64,000 nucleotides of DNA, taken from contig NZ_JAEIJD010000003.1 of NCBI RefSeq assembly GCF_016307205.1, forward strand, positions 186,001-250,000, given 5' to 3'. The notes beneath the pieces were generated by a model. It did not search any database. It saw only the letters and a list, made by a program, of their open reading frames with translations, and had not been told where the DNA came from. Source of the DNA: Pontibaca salina (GTDB lineage Bacteria; Pseudomonadota; Alphaproteobacteria; Rhodobacterales; Rhodobacteraceae). How positions within the stretch are numbered: the stretch's first letter is position 1; every line of letters begins with the position of its first letter. A program made the translations under genes and the position numbers. Positions 31,114 through 42,358 of this stretch are shown here, one piece after another.

Positions 31114-32294
31114 AAGATACGATAATGACCCATGAAAATCTGGATATTGCAAAGACCCATCTTGGCCGGCTGATTGGTTTCGACACCACCAGCGCGCTGC
31201 CCAACCGCGCCATTATCGACCACATGGCCGACTATTTTGCCGGGCTGGGCGCCCACATCACCATCCTTCCCGACGAAACCGGCGACAAGGCCAATCTGAT
31301 CGCCCGTTTCGGCCCCGAGGGCAAACCCGGCCTGGTGCTGTCGGGCCATACAGATGTGGTCCCTGCGGGCGGTGCCAACTGGACGACACCACCCTTTGAG
31401 ATGGACGAGCGCGACGGGCGGCTTTACGGGCGCGGAAGCTGCGACATGAAGGGCTTCGCCGCCTGTGTGATGGCTGCCGCCCCCGGTTTTTCCAGCGCAA
31501 CACTAGAGCGCCCACTTTACCTGTGCTTCTCCTATGACGAAGAAGTCGGCTGCCTTGGCGCACCTGCCATCGCGCGGCATCTGGCCGCTTTGGACGTGCC
31601 GCCCATGCTGGCAATCATCGGTGAGCCGTCGGAAATGAAACTGATCACCGGGCAAAAGGGCAAGATTGCCATGCGCGCCCATGTGCGCGGCACGGCAGGG
31701 CATTCGTCCTTTGCCCCAAGCCACGTCAATGCGCTGGAATATGCCGCGCGGATCATCGCAATGATTCAGGACCGGGGCCGCACCTATGTCGAACACGGCC
31801 CGTTCGATCCCGATTTCACCGTGCCGCACGCCACCATGCTGGCAACGACCATAGAGGGCGGCATCGCCACCAACGTGACGCCAGACCGCTGCAGTTTCAC
31901 CTTCGAGTTGCGCAGCATCGACGAAAGCCGCGCCCGCCCTGACCTTGATACATTGCTTTCCGAGGTCGAAGCCCAGTTTCTGCCGGAAATGCGAGCGATT
32001 AGCGACGAGGCCGGGATCGAATGGGAAGAAGTCTTTGCCTATCCCGCCATGGGCGACGCCACCCGCACGCCCGGCTTCGAGGCCTTGCGCCATATCCTGC
32101 CCGAATGGGGCGGCAAGGTGTCCTTCGGCTCTGAAGGTGGCGTGTTCGAGGTGATCGGCGGGGTGCCTTCGGTCATCATTGGCCCCGGCTCGATAAAGCA
32201 GGCCCACAAGGCCGATGAATTTATCGAGATTTCCCAGCTTGACGCCTGCCTGTACTTTCTCGATCAGGTCACCGAATTCGCAATAAACCGCTGA
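31110..32294 (+). CDS. M20 metallopeptidase, acetylornithine deacetylase (ArgE)-like
   Basis: The 394-residue zinc hydrolase has SGHTDVVPAGG, GRGSCDMKGF and the catalytic YDEEVGCLGA, with the dimerisation domain inserted in the middle. ArgE removes acetyl from N-acetylornithine, and relatives hydrolyse other N-acyl amino acids. The ATGA overlap with tctA fixes the start and suggests the imported compound is the substrate, which makes a catabolic N-acyl amino acid amidohydrolase as likely as arginine biosynthesis. Confidence 0.88.
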   Translation: MKDTIMTHENLDIAKTHLGRLIGFDTTSALPNRAIIDHMADYFAGLGAHITILPDETGDKANLIARFGPEGKPGLVLSGHTDVVPAGGANWTTPPFEMDERDGRLYGRGSCDMKGFAACVMAAAPGFSSATLERPLYLCFSYDEEVGCLGAPAIARHLAALDVPPMLAIIGEPSEMKLITGQKGKIAMRAHVRGTAGHSSFAPSHVNALEYAARIIAMIQDRGRTYVEHGPFDPDFTVPHATMLATTIEGGIATNVTPDRCSFTFELRSIDESRARPDLDTLLSEVEAQFLPEMRAISDEAGIEWEEVFAYPAMGDATRTPGFEALRHILPEWGGKVSFGSEGGVFEVIGGVPSVIIGPGSIKQAHKADEFIEISQLDACLYFLDQVTEFAINR

Positions 32295-32351
32295 TTTTTC
32301 ATCTTTTCAGGCGACAATCCGCCAGTTTGGCGCGTGCTGCCGACGGCTGCG

Positions 32352-32376
32352 GGAACTTCTTCGCAGACAAGCCGTT
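32352..32376 (+). promoter_or_regulatory. EcfG-type general stress promoter
   Basis: GGAAC (32352–32356), 16 nt and CGTT (32373–32376) match the consensus exactly, 50 nt before the HdeA-like gene. Confidence 0.75.
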
Positions 32377-32425
32377 GGTGGGCTGCCGTGACGCAAGAAG
32401 CGTCGCATAAAACTTGGAGGAAACA

Positions 32426-32797
32426 ATGAAACATCTCGCTTACACGCTTGGTATCGCCAGCTTGATCGGTGCAATGGGCACGATGACTCTCGCCGAGAGT
32501 GATATGAAAACCATGATCGATACGAGCACTGTGACTTGTGCCGACTTCACCGCGATGAGCAGCGAAGAGCAACGCTCGTCACTGGATGAGATCAAGCATG
32601 CACAGGCCGACAGCGATATGAATGCTTCCGCAGACATCGATGTGGGTGCCGGTGACATATCAGCAACTGCTGACACCGACCTATCCGCCGGTACCGGTAC
32701 CGACATGTCGGAGAACGACGCGGAAATTGAAGCAGTGATCGCCGCCTGTGCAGGCAATGATCAGGCACTGGTCGCTGACCATCTGCCGGCAAGCTGA
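32426..32797 (+). CDS. HdeA/HdeB-like periplasmic protein
   Basis: The 123-residue protein has a signal peptide (cleavage near LAE), then TVTCADFTAMSSEEQ and VIAACAGNDQALVADHL, which match the two disulfide cysteines (Cys38, Cys108) and flanking helices of the acid chaperones HdeA/HdeB. Between them, about residues 59–95 are an Asp/Ala/Thr/Gly-rich low-complexity insert not found in HdeA. GGAGG lies before the ATG. It probably protects periplasmic proteins under stress. Confidence 0.75.
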   Translation: MKHLAYTLGIASLIGAMGTMTLAESDMKTMIDTSTVTCADFTAMSSEEQRSSLDEIKHAQADSDMNASADIDVGAGDISATADTDLSAGTGTDMSENDAEIEAVIAACAGNDQALVADHLPAS

Positions 32798-32807
32798 CCC
32801 AACCGGT

Positions 32808-32831
32808 AGCGGGCGGACCATCCCGCCTGCT
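32808..32831. terminator. Hairpin between convergent genes
   Basis: AGCGGGCGG pairs with CCGCCTGCT (one G·T) around a 6-nt loop between the HdeA-like and ddh gene ends. Confidence 0.5.
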
Positions 32832-32885
32832 GCCAATCCATATGCCAGTTCTGCCGGTCAGTTCCTTTTCGCAGCGATTGGATGC

Positions 32886-33872
32886 CTAGAGAAGCTGAGC
32901 GCGCAATTCTTCGGGACTGCGGCGCGAAAGCAGACCCAGAGGCACATCATAAATAGTTTTTGCGCCCACCTGCCCCAGCGCGTTCATGCGGTGCACGGCA
33001 CGGGCACAGGCGACAAGGACGCTCGCGGTAAATTCCGGATTGCTGCCCAGTTTCAAACCATATTCCATGACCTGCGTGGTGTCGGGCGATGTATTGCCGC
33101 TGCGGATGACAAAACCACCATGCACCATCGCTTGGTGGTCTCGAGCAAGCTCTTCAGCGCTGATAAAGTTGACTGTGGTGTCGTAGCCATCAAAATAATG
33201 CGGCATGGTAACGATGGCGGTGCGCACCTCTTCTGCATCTGCACCGTCTTCCAGAACCACGAAACATTCGCGCTTGTGCATCTTTTGCGCGGTAAGCTCA
33301 GGGCGTTCGCCCGCCAGCACCTGTGAAATCGCCTCCTGCGCCGGACGGGTATATTGCACCGCGCCGGCAACCCCCGCTACACGCCGCAGCGCATCTGAAT
33401 GGCCTTGGCTCAGCCCGTCGCCCCAGAACGTATAGGTTGCCCCATCGGGCAAGAGCGCCTCGCCCAGCGCGCGATTAAGCGAGAATAGGCCCGGATCCCA
33501 ACCGGTCGCGACAAGTGCCGTGCGGTTGTTGGCGCGGGCCACCGGATCTACCTCGGCGAAATATTCAGGAATGCGCGCATGGGTGTCGAAACTGTCGACG
33601 GTGTTGAACAAGGCGGCAAGTTCCGGCCCCTGTCGCGGCAGATCTTCTTTTGAACCGCCACAGAGGATCAGCACATCAATCTTGTCGGTATCTTCGGGCA
33701 GCTGCTCCATCGCGTATACGGGGGTTTCGGCATGTCGCGGCTTGATCTGATCGGGCGCACGGCGGGAATAGACCCCGACAAGGCGCATGTCGGGGTTATT
33801 GCCGATGGCCGCCTCGACCCCGCGGCCCAAATTGCCGTGTCCCGCGATGGCGATACGAATATTTTCGTTCAT
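32886..33872 (-). CDS. ddh: meso-Diaminopimelate D-dehydrogenase
   Basis: Ddh makes meso-diaminopimelate from tetrahydrodipicolinate in one NADPH-dependent step. The 328-residue protein has the Rossmann start IRIAIAGHGNLGRGVE, then CGGSKEDLP, DTHARIPEYF, TGWDPGLFSLNR and FWGDGLSQGHSDA, all hallmarks of the family. It is transcribed alone. Most alphaproteobacteria rely on the acylated or aminotransferase pathways, so its presence is notable. Confidence 0.92.
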   Translation of the reverse strand: MNENIRIAIAGHGNLGRGVEAAIGNNPDMRLVGVYSRRAPDQIKPRHAETPVYAMEQLPEDTDKIDVLILCGGSKEDLPRQGPELAALFNTVDSFDTHARIPEYFAEVDPVARANNRTALVATGWDPGLFSLNRALGEALLPDGATYTFWGDGLSQGHSDALRRVAGVAGAVQYTRPAQEAISQVLAGERPELTAQKMHKRECFVVLEDGADAEEVRTAIVTMPHYFDGYDTTVNFISAEELARDHQAMVHGGFVIRSGNTSPDTTQVMEYGLKLGSNPEFTASVLVACARAVHRMNALGQVGAKTIYDVPLGLLSRRSPEELRAQLL

Positions 33873-34055
33873 TGGAGCCTCATCCGTTCCATGGCCGGAC
33901 GTGGAAATTTACCCTAGTCCAACTGTTTGTGATTTCTGGCGGACGCATAACAAATCTGACTTATCGGTCAAGGGCGGCGTCAACGAGGAGCCTGCGTTTG
34001 ACCAGAGGCGGACCGGCACTGACGCTTGGACAATTTTATTACAGAAACCAAAATT

Positions 34056-34077
34056 CACCGGCGAGAACTTGCCGGTG
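34056..34077 (+). repeat. Hairpin in the leader of the outer-membrane protein gene
   Basis: CACCGGC and GCCGGTG form a 7-bp stem with an 8-nt loop about 67 nt before the start codon; it could stabilise or regulate the leader. Confidence 0.35.
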
Positions 34078-34143
34078 AGAGGTCTTCGTGGCAACAAATA
34101 CAGGATCGTTTTGTACAGTGTTTTGATAACAAGGCCGTTTACC

Positions 34144-34842
34144 ATGTCATCACGCAAGATTGCCCTCGCCCTGCCCATTGTTTTTTCGATGGTCGCGGGT
34201 TTTGCCACCGCTGGGTCGCTGACAGAACCTGTCGCGACGGCAGTCGTCACCCCCCCTGCCACTGCTGCCGATTGGAGCGGTCCCTTTGCGGGGGTTTTCG
34301 TCGGCTATGGCGACGGAAGTTACCGGCAGCAGGGTTTGGGCAGTCTAGGGCAGGTTGTGGATGTTGATGATGCCCTCGCCGGTATGCGGATTGGCCATAA
34401 CTGGCAGAATGGCGGTCAAGTTTTCGGCTTTGATGTGTCGCTCAGTTCGGGAATCGACGGTAGTACACCAAGAGGCACACCCGGAAATTGGCCCTGCCAA
34501 GAGGGAGATTGCAATGTGTCGATCGACTCCCTGTTCACGCTGCGCGGGCGCTACGGCGGGCTGGTCGCGCCAAGCACGCTGATTTACGGCACTGCAGGGT
34601 TTGCCTCGGCACAAATCGAGGGTGGCGTCAGAAACAGTGCGCAACAAGGTAGCTCACAGGCGCACGGCTATACTGTCGGCCTTGGCATCGAGCATAAATT
34701 CAGCGACCGGTTTAGCGTCTATGGCGAAGCGAACTACATTGACCTTGGCACTTTGGAATTCGGAATAGCTGACGCGAAGAACAGGTTCGAAGGCAAAGGT
34801 GATTTCTCGACCATTCTGGTGGGCCTGAACTATCATTTTTGA
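34144..34842 (+). CDS. Outer-membrane beta-barrel protein
   Basis: The 232-residue protein has a signal peptide (cleavage near ATA-GS), an N-terminal motif WSGPFAGVFVGYGDG and alternating hydrophobic strands ending in the aromatic signature LVGLNYHF, typical of small 8-stranded porin-like (OmpW/Omp25-type) barrels. GIEHKFSDRFSVYGEANYIDLG fits the last strands. Its role is probably structural or in diffusion. Confidence 0.88.
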   Translation: MSSRKIALALPIVFSMVAGFATAGSLTEPVATAVVTPPATAADWSGPFAGVFVGYGDGSYRQQGLGSLGQVVDVDDALAGMRIGHNWQNGGQVFGFDVSLSSGIDGSTPRGTPGNWPCQEGDCNVSIDSLFTLRGRYGGLVAPSTLIYGTAGFASAQIEGGVRNSAQQGSSQAHGYTVGLGIEHKFSDRFSVYGEANYIDLGTLEFGIADAKNRFEGKGDFSTILVGLNYHF

Positions 34843-35024
34843 GGCGGCGCAGCTGCTTTTCTCAAACAGTTTCGCTTTGCGCCGGCGGCAACGGTGATGG
34901 CTGCCATGGCGCATAACGTCGCCGGGCGCTGTCAGACCAACATACCGAAAACCAAAGAAAACCCTTTACCGCGCGTTCCCCTTCATCCGATTTTGCCCTA
35001 GATCTGAATCAGCAGGAGAGGCGA

Positions 35025-36659
35025 ATGGCCCGGATAGAGCCTTCGGAGATCCACGATCTGTTCGTCATCGGTGGTGGCGTCAATGGCTGCGGCATTGCCC
35101 GCGACGCGGCCGGGCGTGGCCATTGCGTCGTGCTGGCGGAAATGCACGATCTGGCATCGGCCACCTCCTCGGCTTCGACCAAACTGTTTCACGGCGGGCT
35201 GCGCTATCTTGAATATTTCGAGTTCCACCTCGTCCGCGAGGCATTGATCGAGCGCGAAATCCTGCTGCGCGCAATGCCCCACATCGCGTGGCCGATGCGG
35301 TTTGTATTGCCCTATCACACGGCAATGCGGTTCGATTCCGACACCCCGACATCGAAACTGCTGAATGTGGTCATGCCGTGGTTGCGCGGGCGCCGGCCCG
35401 CTTGGCTGATCCGGTTGGGACTATTTTTCTACGACCATCTGGGAGGACGGCACATCCTGCCCGCCACCACAACGCTGGATCTGCGCCACGCGCCGGAAGG
35501 GGCGCCGTTAAAGCACCACTTCGTATACGCCTATGAATATTCCGATTGCTGGGTCGAGGATTCGCGCCTTGTGGTGCTGAATGCCCGCGACGCGGCCCAG
35601 CGCGGGGCACAAATCTTGACCCGGACGAAAGTCACCAAGGCCGAGCGCAGGCCAGATTGCTGGCGGGTCACAATAACCGGTCCAAATGGCGAAAGCCGCG
35701 TGATCCGCGCACGTGCTCTGGTTAACGCCGGCGGGCCGTGGGTTGGCGAAATCATCCATGACCGGATTGGTGTCGATACAAGCGAAAGCGTACGGCTGGT
35801 GCGCGGCAGCCACATCGTCACGCGGCGTCTTTATGATCACGACAAATGCTATTTCCTTCAAGGCAGCGACGGGCGGATCATTTTTGCCATCCCCTATGAA
35901 ACTGATTTCACCCTGATCGGCACCACTGATGCCGAACATGACAATATCGATGTGAAACCGGTTTGCACCCCAGAGGAACGCGACTATCTGCTAGATTTTG
36001 CCAATCAATACTTCAGGGACCGTGTAACCCGCGATGACATCGTATGGACCTATTCCGGCGTGCGGCCGCTGCATGATGAGGGCGCGACTTCGGCCACGGC
36101 GGCAACCCGCGATTATACGCTGAAACTGAATGCCCAAGGGGGTGCCCCCGTGTTGAATGTGTTCGGCGGCAAGATCACTACCTATCGCCGTCTGGCGGAA
36201 ACCGCGCTGGACCGACTTGCCCCGCATTTGCCCGCAGGAAAAGGCAAATGGACCGCCCTTGCGCCGTTGCCGGGGGGCGATTTCGCGGTTAACGGGGTCG
36301 ATGATCTGGTGACCGCGATCCGGAGCACCTATCCGTTTCTCGCCGCGCATGAGGCACGCCGTCTGGTGCGTGCCTATGGCACCGACGCGCGGGTGATGCT
36401 GGGGGATGCACGCCAGCCATCCGATCTGGGCCGCAATTTCGGCGCGGGGCTCAGCGAGCGCGAAGTCATCTGGCTGATCCGCCACGAGTTTGCCCATGAA
36501 GCTGATGATATTCTATGGCGGCGCAGCAAACTGGGGCTGCGCCTTAGTGCCGAGGAAGCGCAACTGCTGGAGGACTGGATCGACCAGCACCGGAACGAAA
36601 TTTTGGCGACGACGCCGCCAGAGCAATATCCGGAAGAAAAAGCTTCGCCGCGCGGTTAA
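35025..36659 (+). CDS. glpD: Aerobic glycerol-3-phosphate dehydrogenase
   Basis: GlpD oxidises glycerol-3-phosphate to dihydroxyacetone phosphate and reduces quinone at the inner membrane. The 544-residue protein has the FAD motif DLFVIGGGVNGCGIARDAAG, SSASTKLFHGGLRYLEYFE and the C-terminal DAO domain from about residue 390. GGAGAGG precedes the ATG. glpK follows, forming a glycerol catabolic pair. Confidence 0.95.
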   Translation: MARIEPSEIHDLFVIGGGVNGCGIARDAAGRGHCVVLAEMHDLASATSSASTKLFHGGLRYLEYFEFHLVREALIEREILLRAMPHIAWPMRFVLPYHTAMRFDSDTPTSKLLNVVMPWLRGRRPAWLIRLGLFFYDHLGGRHILPATTTLDLRHAPEGAPLKHHFVYAYEYSDCWVEDSRLVVLNARDAAQRGAQILTRTKVTKAERRPDCWRVTITGPNGESRVIRARALVNAGGPWVGEIIHDRIGVDTSESVRLVRGSHIVTRRLYDHDKCYFLQGSDGRIIFAIPYETDFTLIGTTDAEHDNIDVKPVCTPEERDYLLDFANQYFRDRVTRDDIVWTYSGVRPLHDEGATSATAATRDYTLKLNAQGGAPVLNVFGGKITTYRRLAETALDRLAPHLPAGKGKWTALAPLPGGDFAVNGVDDLVTAIRSTYPFLAAHEARRLVRAYGTDARVMLGDARQPSDLGRNFGAGLSEREVIWLIRHEFAHEADDILWRRSKLGLRLSAEEAQLLEDWIDQHRNEILATTPPEQYPEEKASPRG

Positions 36660-36743
36660 AGAGCGATGCGAAAACCGGCACCTTGAATTGCTACTCTGGA
36701 CAATGCCATCCTTCCGGTTATCGCCAGAACATTCAGGCCGCCA

Positions 36744-38231
36744 ATGAAATACATCCTTGCCATCGATCAAGGCACCACCTCGACCCGCGCGTTGCTGTTT
36801 GACGCGGCATTTCAGGTTGTCGCCACCTCGCAAGAAGAGTTCCCGCAACATTTCCCGCGCTCGGGCTGGGTCGAACATGATCCTGACGATCTGTGGACCA
36901 AGACCGCTGGCAGCTGCCGGAAAGTGATCGAACGCGCCGGGATAGATGCCCGCGACATTGTGGCAATCGGGATCACCAACCAGCGCGAAACCTCGCTCAT
37001 TTGGGACCGCAGCACCGGCCGGCCCGTGTATAATGCCATCGTCTGGCAAGACCGACGCACCGCCGAATTATGCCGTGATCTGCGCGCTGCGGGCCATTCC
37101 GATATGATTGCGCGCCGCACCGGATTGCTGATCGACCCGTATTTCTCGGCGACCAAGGTGAAATGGATTCTCGACAACATCGAGGGTACGCGCGAGCGGG
37201 CGCGGCGAGGTGAATTGCTGTTTGGCACCGTGGACAGTTTCCTGATCTGGAAGCTGACCGGGGGAAAGGTCCATGCCACCGACGCCACCAATGCGGCACG
37301 CACCATGCTATATGACATCCACAAGGGGCGCTGGAGCCAAACAATCTGCGACCTTCTCGACATTCCTACCGAAATGCTGCCCGATGTGCGCGACAGCGCC
37401 GCTGACTTTGGCCAGACGCGGGCCGATCTGTTCGGGCGCGAAATCCCGATCTTGGGGGTTGCGGGCGATCAGCAGGCGGCGACCATCGGGCAGGCCTGTT
37501 TCACGCCGGGAATGCTGAAATCAACCTATGGCACGGGCTGCTTCGCGCTGCTGAACACCGGAACAACGCCGGTGCAGTCACAGAACCGCCTTCTGACCAC
37601 CATCGCCTATCAGTTGAACGGCACACCGACCTATGCGCTGGAAGGGTCGATTTTTGTCGCTGGTTCGGTCGTGCAATGGTTGCGTGACGGGCTGGGCTTG
37701 ATCCGCGATGCGGCGCAGACCCATGAAATGGCCGCGCAATCCGACCCCGATCAGCCGGTGATGCTGGTGCCCGCCTTTACCGGTCTTGGCGCGCCCTATT
37801 GGAACGCCGATTGCCGCGGCGCGATCTTTGGCCTGTCGCGCAATACCGGCCCCAACGAGCTTGCCCGCGCGGCGCTGGAAAGCGTCGGCTACCAGACCCG
37901 TGATCTGCTGGAAGCGATGCGGGCAGATTGGGCGGACACGGCCGATGCGCCGGTGTTGCGCGTCGACGGCGGGATGAGCGCCTCGGATTGGACCATGCAA
38001 TTCCTCTCCGACATCATCGGCGCGCCGGTGGACCGTCCTCGCATTCTGGAAACGACTGCGCTGGGGGCAGCATGGCTGGCCGGGATGCAAGCCGGATTCT
38101 ATCCGCAGCAAGAGGACTTCGCGCGCTCCTGGGCGCTTGACCATCAATTCACCCCCCGGATGGATCGCGACACCCGTGCCAAGAAATACACGGCTTGGAA
38201 ACGCGCGGTGAAATCTACGCTGGAATATTGA
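36744..38231 (+). CDS. glpK: Glycerol kinase
   Basis: GlpK phosphorylates glycerol to feed GlpD. The 495-residue FGGY kinase starts with [17 protein letters not shown] and contains [33 protein letters not shown] and [11 protein letters not shown]. No glycerol facilitator or GlpR-type regulator is adjacent. Confidence 0.96.
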   Translation: MKYILAIDQGTTSTRALLFDAAFQVVATSQEEFPQHFPRSGWVEHDPDDLWTKTAGSCRKVIERAGIDARDIVAIGITNQRETSLIWDRSTGRPVYNAIVWQDRRTAELCRDLRAAGHSDMIARRTGLLIDPYFSATKVKWILDNIEGTRERARRGELLFGTVDSFLIWKLTGGKVHATDATNAARTMLYDIHKGRWSQTICDLLDIPTEMLPDVRDSAADFGQTRADLFGREIPILGVAGDQQAATIGQACFTPGMLKSTYGTGCFALLNTGTTPVQSQNRLLTTIAYQLNGTPTYALEGSIFVAGSVVQWLRDGLGLIRDAAQTHEMAAQSDPDQPVMLVPAFTGLGAPYWNADCRGAIFGLSRNTGPNELARAALESVGYQTRDLLEAMRADWADTADAPVLRVDGGMSASDWTMQFLSDIIGAPVDRPRILETTALGAAWLAGMQAGFYPQQEDFARSWALDHQFTPRMDRDTRAKKYTAWKRAVKSTLEY

Positions 38232-38374
38232 CCGGGAACGGGGCTTGCTGCGCGTTACCGTCAGCGGCCCAATCACAAAAGGGATATGCGACGGGGCCTG
38301 AGGAATATGTTGACTATTCAACCGTGAGGGATTCGGGCGCGGGCACGTGACGCCTAAAAAGCTACCTGAACAAG

Positions 38375-38402
38375 ATTCATAAACTTGTCGCGGATTATGA
38401 AT
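38375..38402. promoter_or_regulatory. 8-bp palindrome upstream of split metH
   Basis: ATTCATAA, 12 nt and TTATGAAT form a perfect inverted repeat 60 nt before the first metH gene; it could be an operator or a leader hairpin. Confidence 0.4.
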
Positions 38403-38462
38403 TTGCCAATAATTCGCCGCTCCGCTAGGCCTGAGGCTCCAGCCCAATAAAGGTAGCGAGCC

Positions 38463-39501
<1,039 letters not shown>

Positions 39502-39509
<8 letters not shown>

Positions 39510-42225
39510 TCGCCAATTGCGCCTGTCGGGCCTTGAGCCCTTTGTCCTGACGCCGGAAATCCCCTTTGTTAACGTCGGTGAGCGCACCAACGTCACCGGC
39601 TCGGCGCGGTTTCGCAAACTGATCACCAATCGCGAATACGCCGCCGCCCTGGAGGTCGCGCGCGATCAGGTCGAGAACGGCGCGCAGATCATCGACATCA
39701 ACATGGACGAAGGCCTGATCGATTCAAAAGCGGTGATGGTCGAATTCCTGAACCTGCTCGCGGCCGAGCCCGATATCGCCCGCGTACCGGTGATGCTCGA
39801 CTCTTCCAAATGGGACGTGATCGAGGCCGGGCTGCAATGCGTTCAGGGCAAGCCCATCGTCAACTCGATCTCGATGAAGGAAGGCGAGGACGAGTTTCGC
39901 GAACACGCGTCACTATGTCTGGCCTATGGCGCCGCCGTGGTGGTCATGGCCTTTGACGAAAAGGGTCAGGCCGATACCAGCGCGCGCAAGATCGAAATCT
40001 GCGCGCGGGCCTACAAAATTCTGACCGAAGAGGTCGGTTTCCCGCCCGAAGACATCATTTTCGATCCGAATGTCTTTGCCGTCGCCACCGGCATCGAGGA
40101 ACATAATAATTACGGCGTCGATTTTATCGAAGCGACGCGCTGGATTCGGCAGAATCTTCCGCATGCCCATGTTTCAGGCGGTGTGTCGAACCTGTCGTTC
40201 AGTTTCCGTGGCAACGAACCGGTGCGCGAGGCAATGCATGCCGTGTTCCTCTATCACGCGATTCAGGCTGGCATGGATATGGGCATCGTCAATGCCGGGC
40301 AATTGGCGGTCTATGACCAGATCGACCCAGAGCTGCGCGAAGCCTGTGAAGACGTGGTCCTGAACCGGCGCGAAGACGCCACCGAGCGCCTGCTGGATCT
40401 GGCCGAACGGTTCCGTGGCGACGGCAAGCGCGAGGAAAAGGTGCGCGATCTCAAGTGGCGCGATTGGCCGGTCGAAAAGCGGATCGAACACGCGATGGTC
40501 AATGGCATCACTGAATTCATTGACGACGACACCGAAGAAGCCCGGCAAAATGCCGCCCGTCCGCTTGACGTGATCGAAGGCCCGCTGATGGCCGGCATGA
40601 ACGTCGTCGGCGACCTGTTCGGTGCCGGCAAGATGTTCCTGCCGCAGGTGGTGAAATCGGCCCGTGTGATGAAACAGGCTGTGGCGCTGCTTTTGCCTTA
40701 TATGGAAGAGGAAAAGCGCCTGTCAGGTGTTGAGTCCAGTAACAGTGCAGGCAAGATCCTGATGGCCACCGTCAAGGGCGATGTGCACGATATCGGCAAG
40801 AACATCGTCGGCGTCGTGCTGGCGTGCAACAATTACGAAATTATTGATCTGGGCGTCATGGTACCGCCGCAGAAGATCATCGAAACTGCACGGGCCGAAA
40901 ATGTCGATGCGATCGGCCTGTCGGGCCTGATCACGCCGTCGCTGGACGAGATGGTGAACATGGCCAATGAGCTTGAGCGGGAAGGCTTTGACATTCCGCT
41001 GTTGATCGGAGGCGCGACCACGTCCAAGGTGCATACGGCGGTCAAGATCTCGCCCGGCTACAATCGTGGTGCGACGGTGCATGTGAACGATGCCAGCCGC
41101 GCCGTCGGCGTGGTGTCCAGCCTGCTCAGCGACGAACAAAAGCCCGAGTTTGTCGCCGAAATCCGCGCTGAATACCTTGAGGTGGCGGAGAAACACGCGC
41201 GCGGCGAAGCGGCCAAAAAACGCATGCCGCTGGTCGATGCGCGCAAGAACGCGATGCAACTGGACTGGTCGGCATACGCTCCGGTGCAGCCGCAATTCGA
41301 CGGTGTCCGTGTTATTGAGGACTGGGATCTGCGCGATATCGCGGATCACATTGATTGGACCCCGTTCTTCCGCACTTGGGAGTTGAAGGGGATCTATCCC
41401 AAGATCCTTGATGACGAAAAACAGGGCGAGGCCGCGCGCACCCTGTTTGCGGATGCAAAGAAGCTGCTGAACCAGATCGTTTCTGAAAAGTGGTTCAGCC
41501 CGCGCGCCGTCGTCGGGTTCTGGCGGGCCAATACGGTGGGCGACGATATTCGCCTTTATACTGACGCAAGCCGCAGTTCGGAACTGGCGACCCTGCACAC
41601 CCTGCGCCAACAGACCACGAAACGCGCCCCGCGTCCGAATCTGGCATTGTCGGATTTCGTCGCGCCCGAGGGCACGGCAGAGGACTGGGTGGGCGGCTTC
41701 GTCGTCACCGCCGGACCCGAAGAAGCCGAGATTGCCAAGCGTTTCGAACAGAAAAATGACGATTATTCCGCGATCCTTGTCAAATCGCTGGCCGACCGCA
41801 TGGCCGAATCCATGGCGGAAATGCTGCACGAGCGGGTGCGGCGCGAATATTGGGGCACTTCGCCCGATGAGAACCATACGCTGGAGGAGTTGATCGCCGA
41901 GAAATACAACGGCATCCGCCCTGCCCCGGGCTATCCGGCGCAACCCGACCACACCGAAAAGACCACACTTTTTGGATTGCTGGACGCCGAGGCCCACACC
42001 GGTGTGACACTGACCGAGAGCATGGCCATGTGGCCCGGCAGTTCGGTCTCGGGGCTCTATATTGGCCATCCCGAGAGCTATTATTTCGGCGTCGGGAAGG
42101 TCGAGCGCGATCAGGTGGCGGATTACGCCGAGCGCAAGGGCATGGAGCCGGAAGAGGCCGAGCGCTGGTTGGCCCCGATCCTGAACTATGTGCCTGCCGC
42201 CCGCCCGGCGCTCGCTGCCGAATAG
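39502..42225 (+). CDS. metH: Methionine synthase, folate/B12/activation part (split MetH C-terminal module)
   Basis: The 907-residue protein starts with the pterin-binding domain ([19 protein letters not shown]), followed by the B12 cap, the cobalamin domain with the ligand motif [11 protein letters not shown], and the SAM-binding activation domain ending around [19 protein letters not shown]. It moves methyl from methyl-tetrahydrofolate to cobalamin and on to homocysteine held by the first subunit. The ATG overlaps the previous stop (ATGACTGA). Together the two parts are 1255 residues against 1227 for Escherichia coli MetH, so no domain is lost. Confidence 0.93.
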
Positions 42226-42358
42226 CGCCGGCCCGCGCCTTGCCGCGATATTCCGCGTTCGTTGGCGCAGGAGTTCTGATCGCAAGACTGCTACGACCGG
42301 GGGTTGAGTTCCGCCCCCGGATCGCGCAGTTTTACGCGAGCTTACTTTGAGATGCGCC

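Noticed and set aside
38232-38462. SAM-II, SAH or SAM/SAH riboswitch before metH
   Set aside because: I compared the leader by eye with the motifs I know and found no matching core, only the palindrome. A covariance-model search would settle it.
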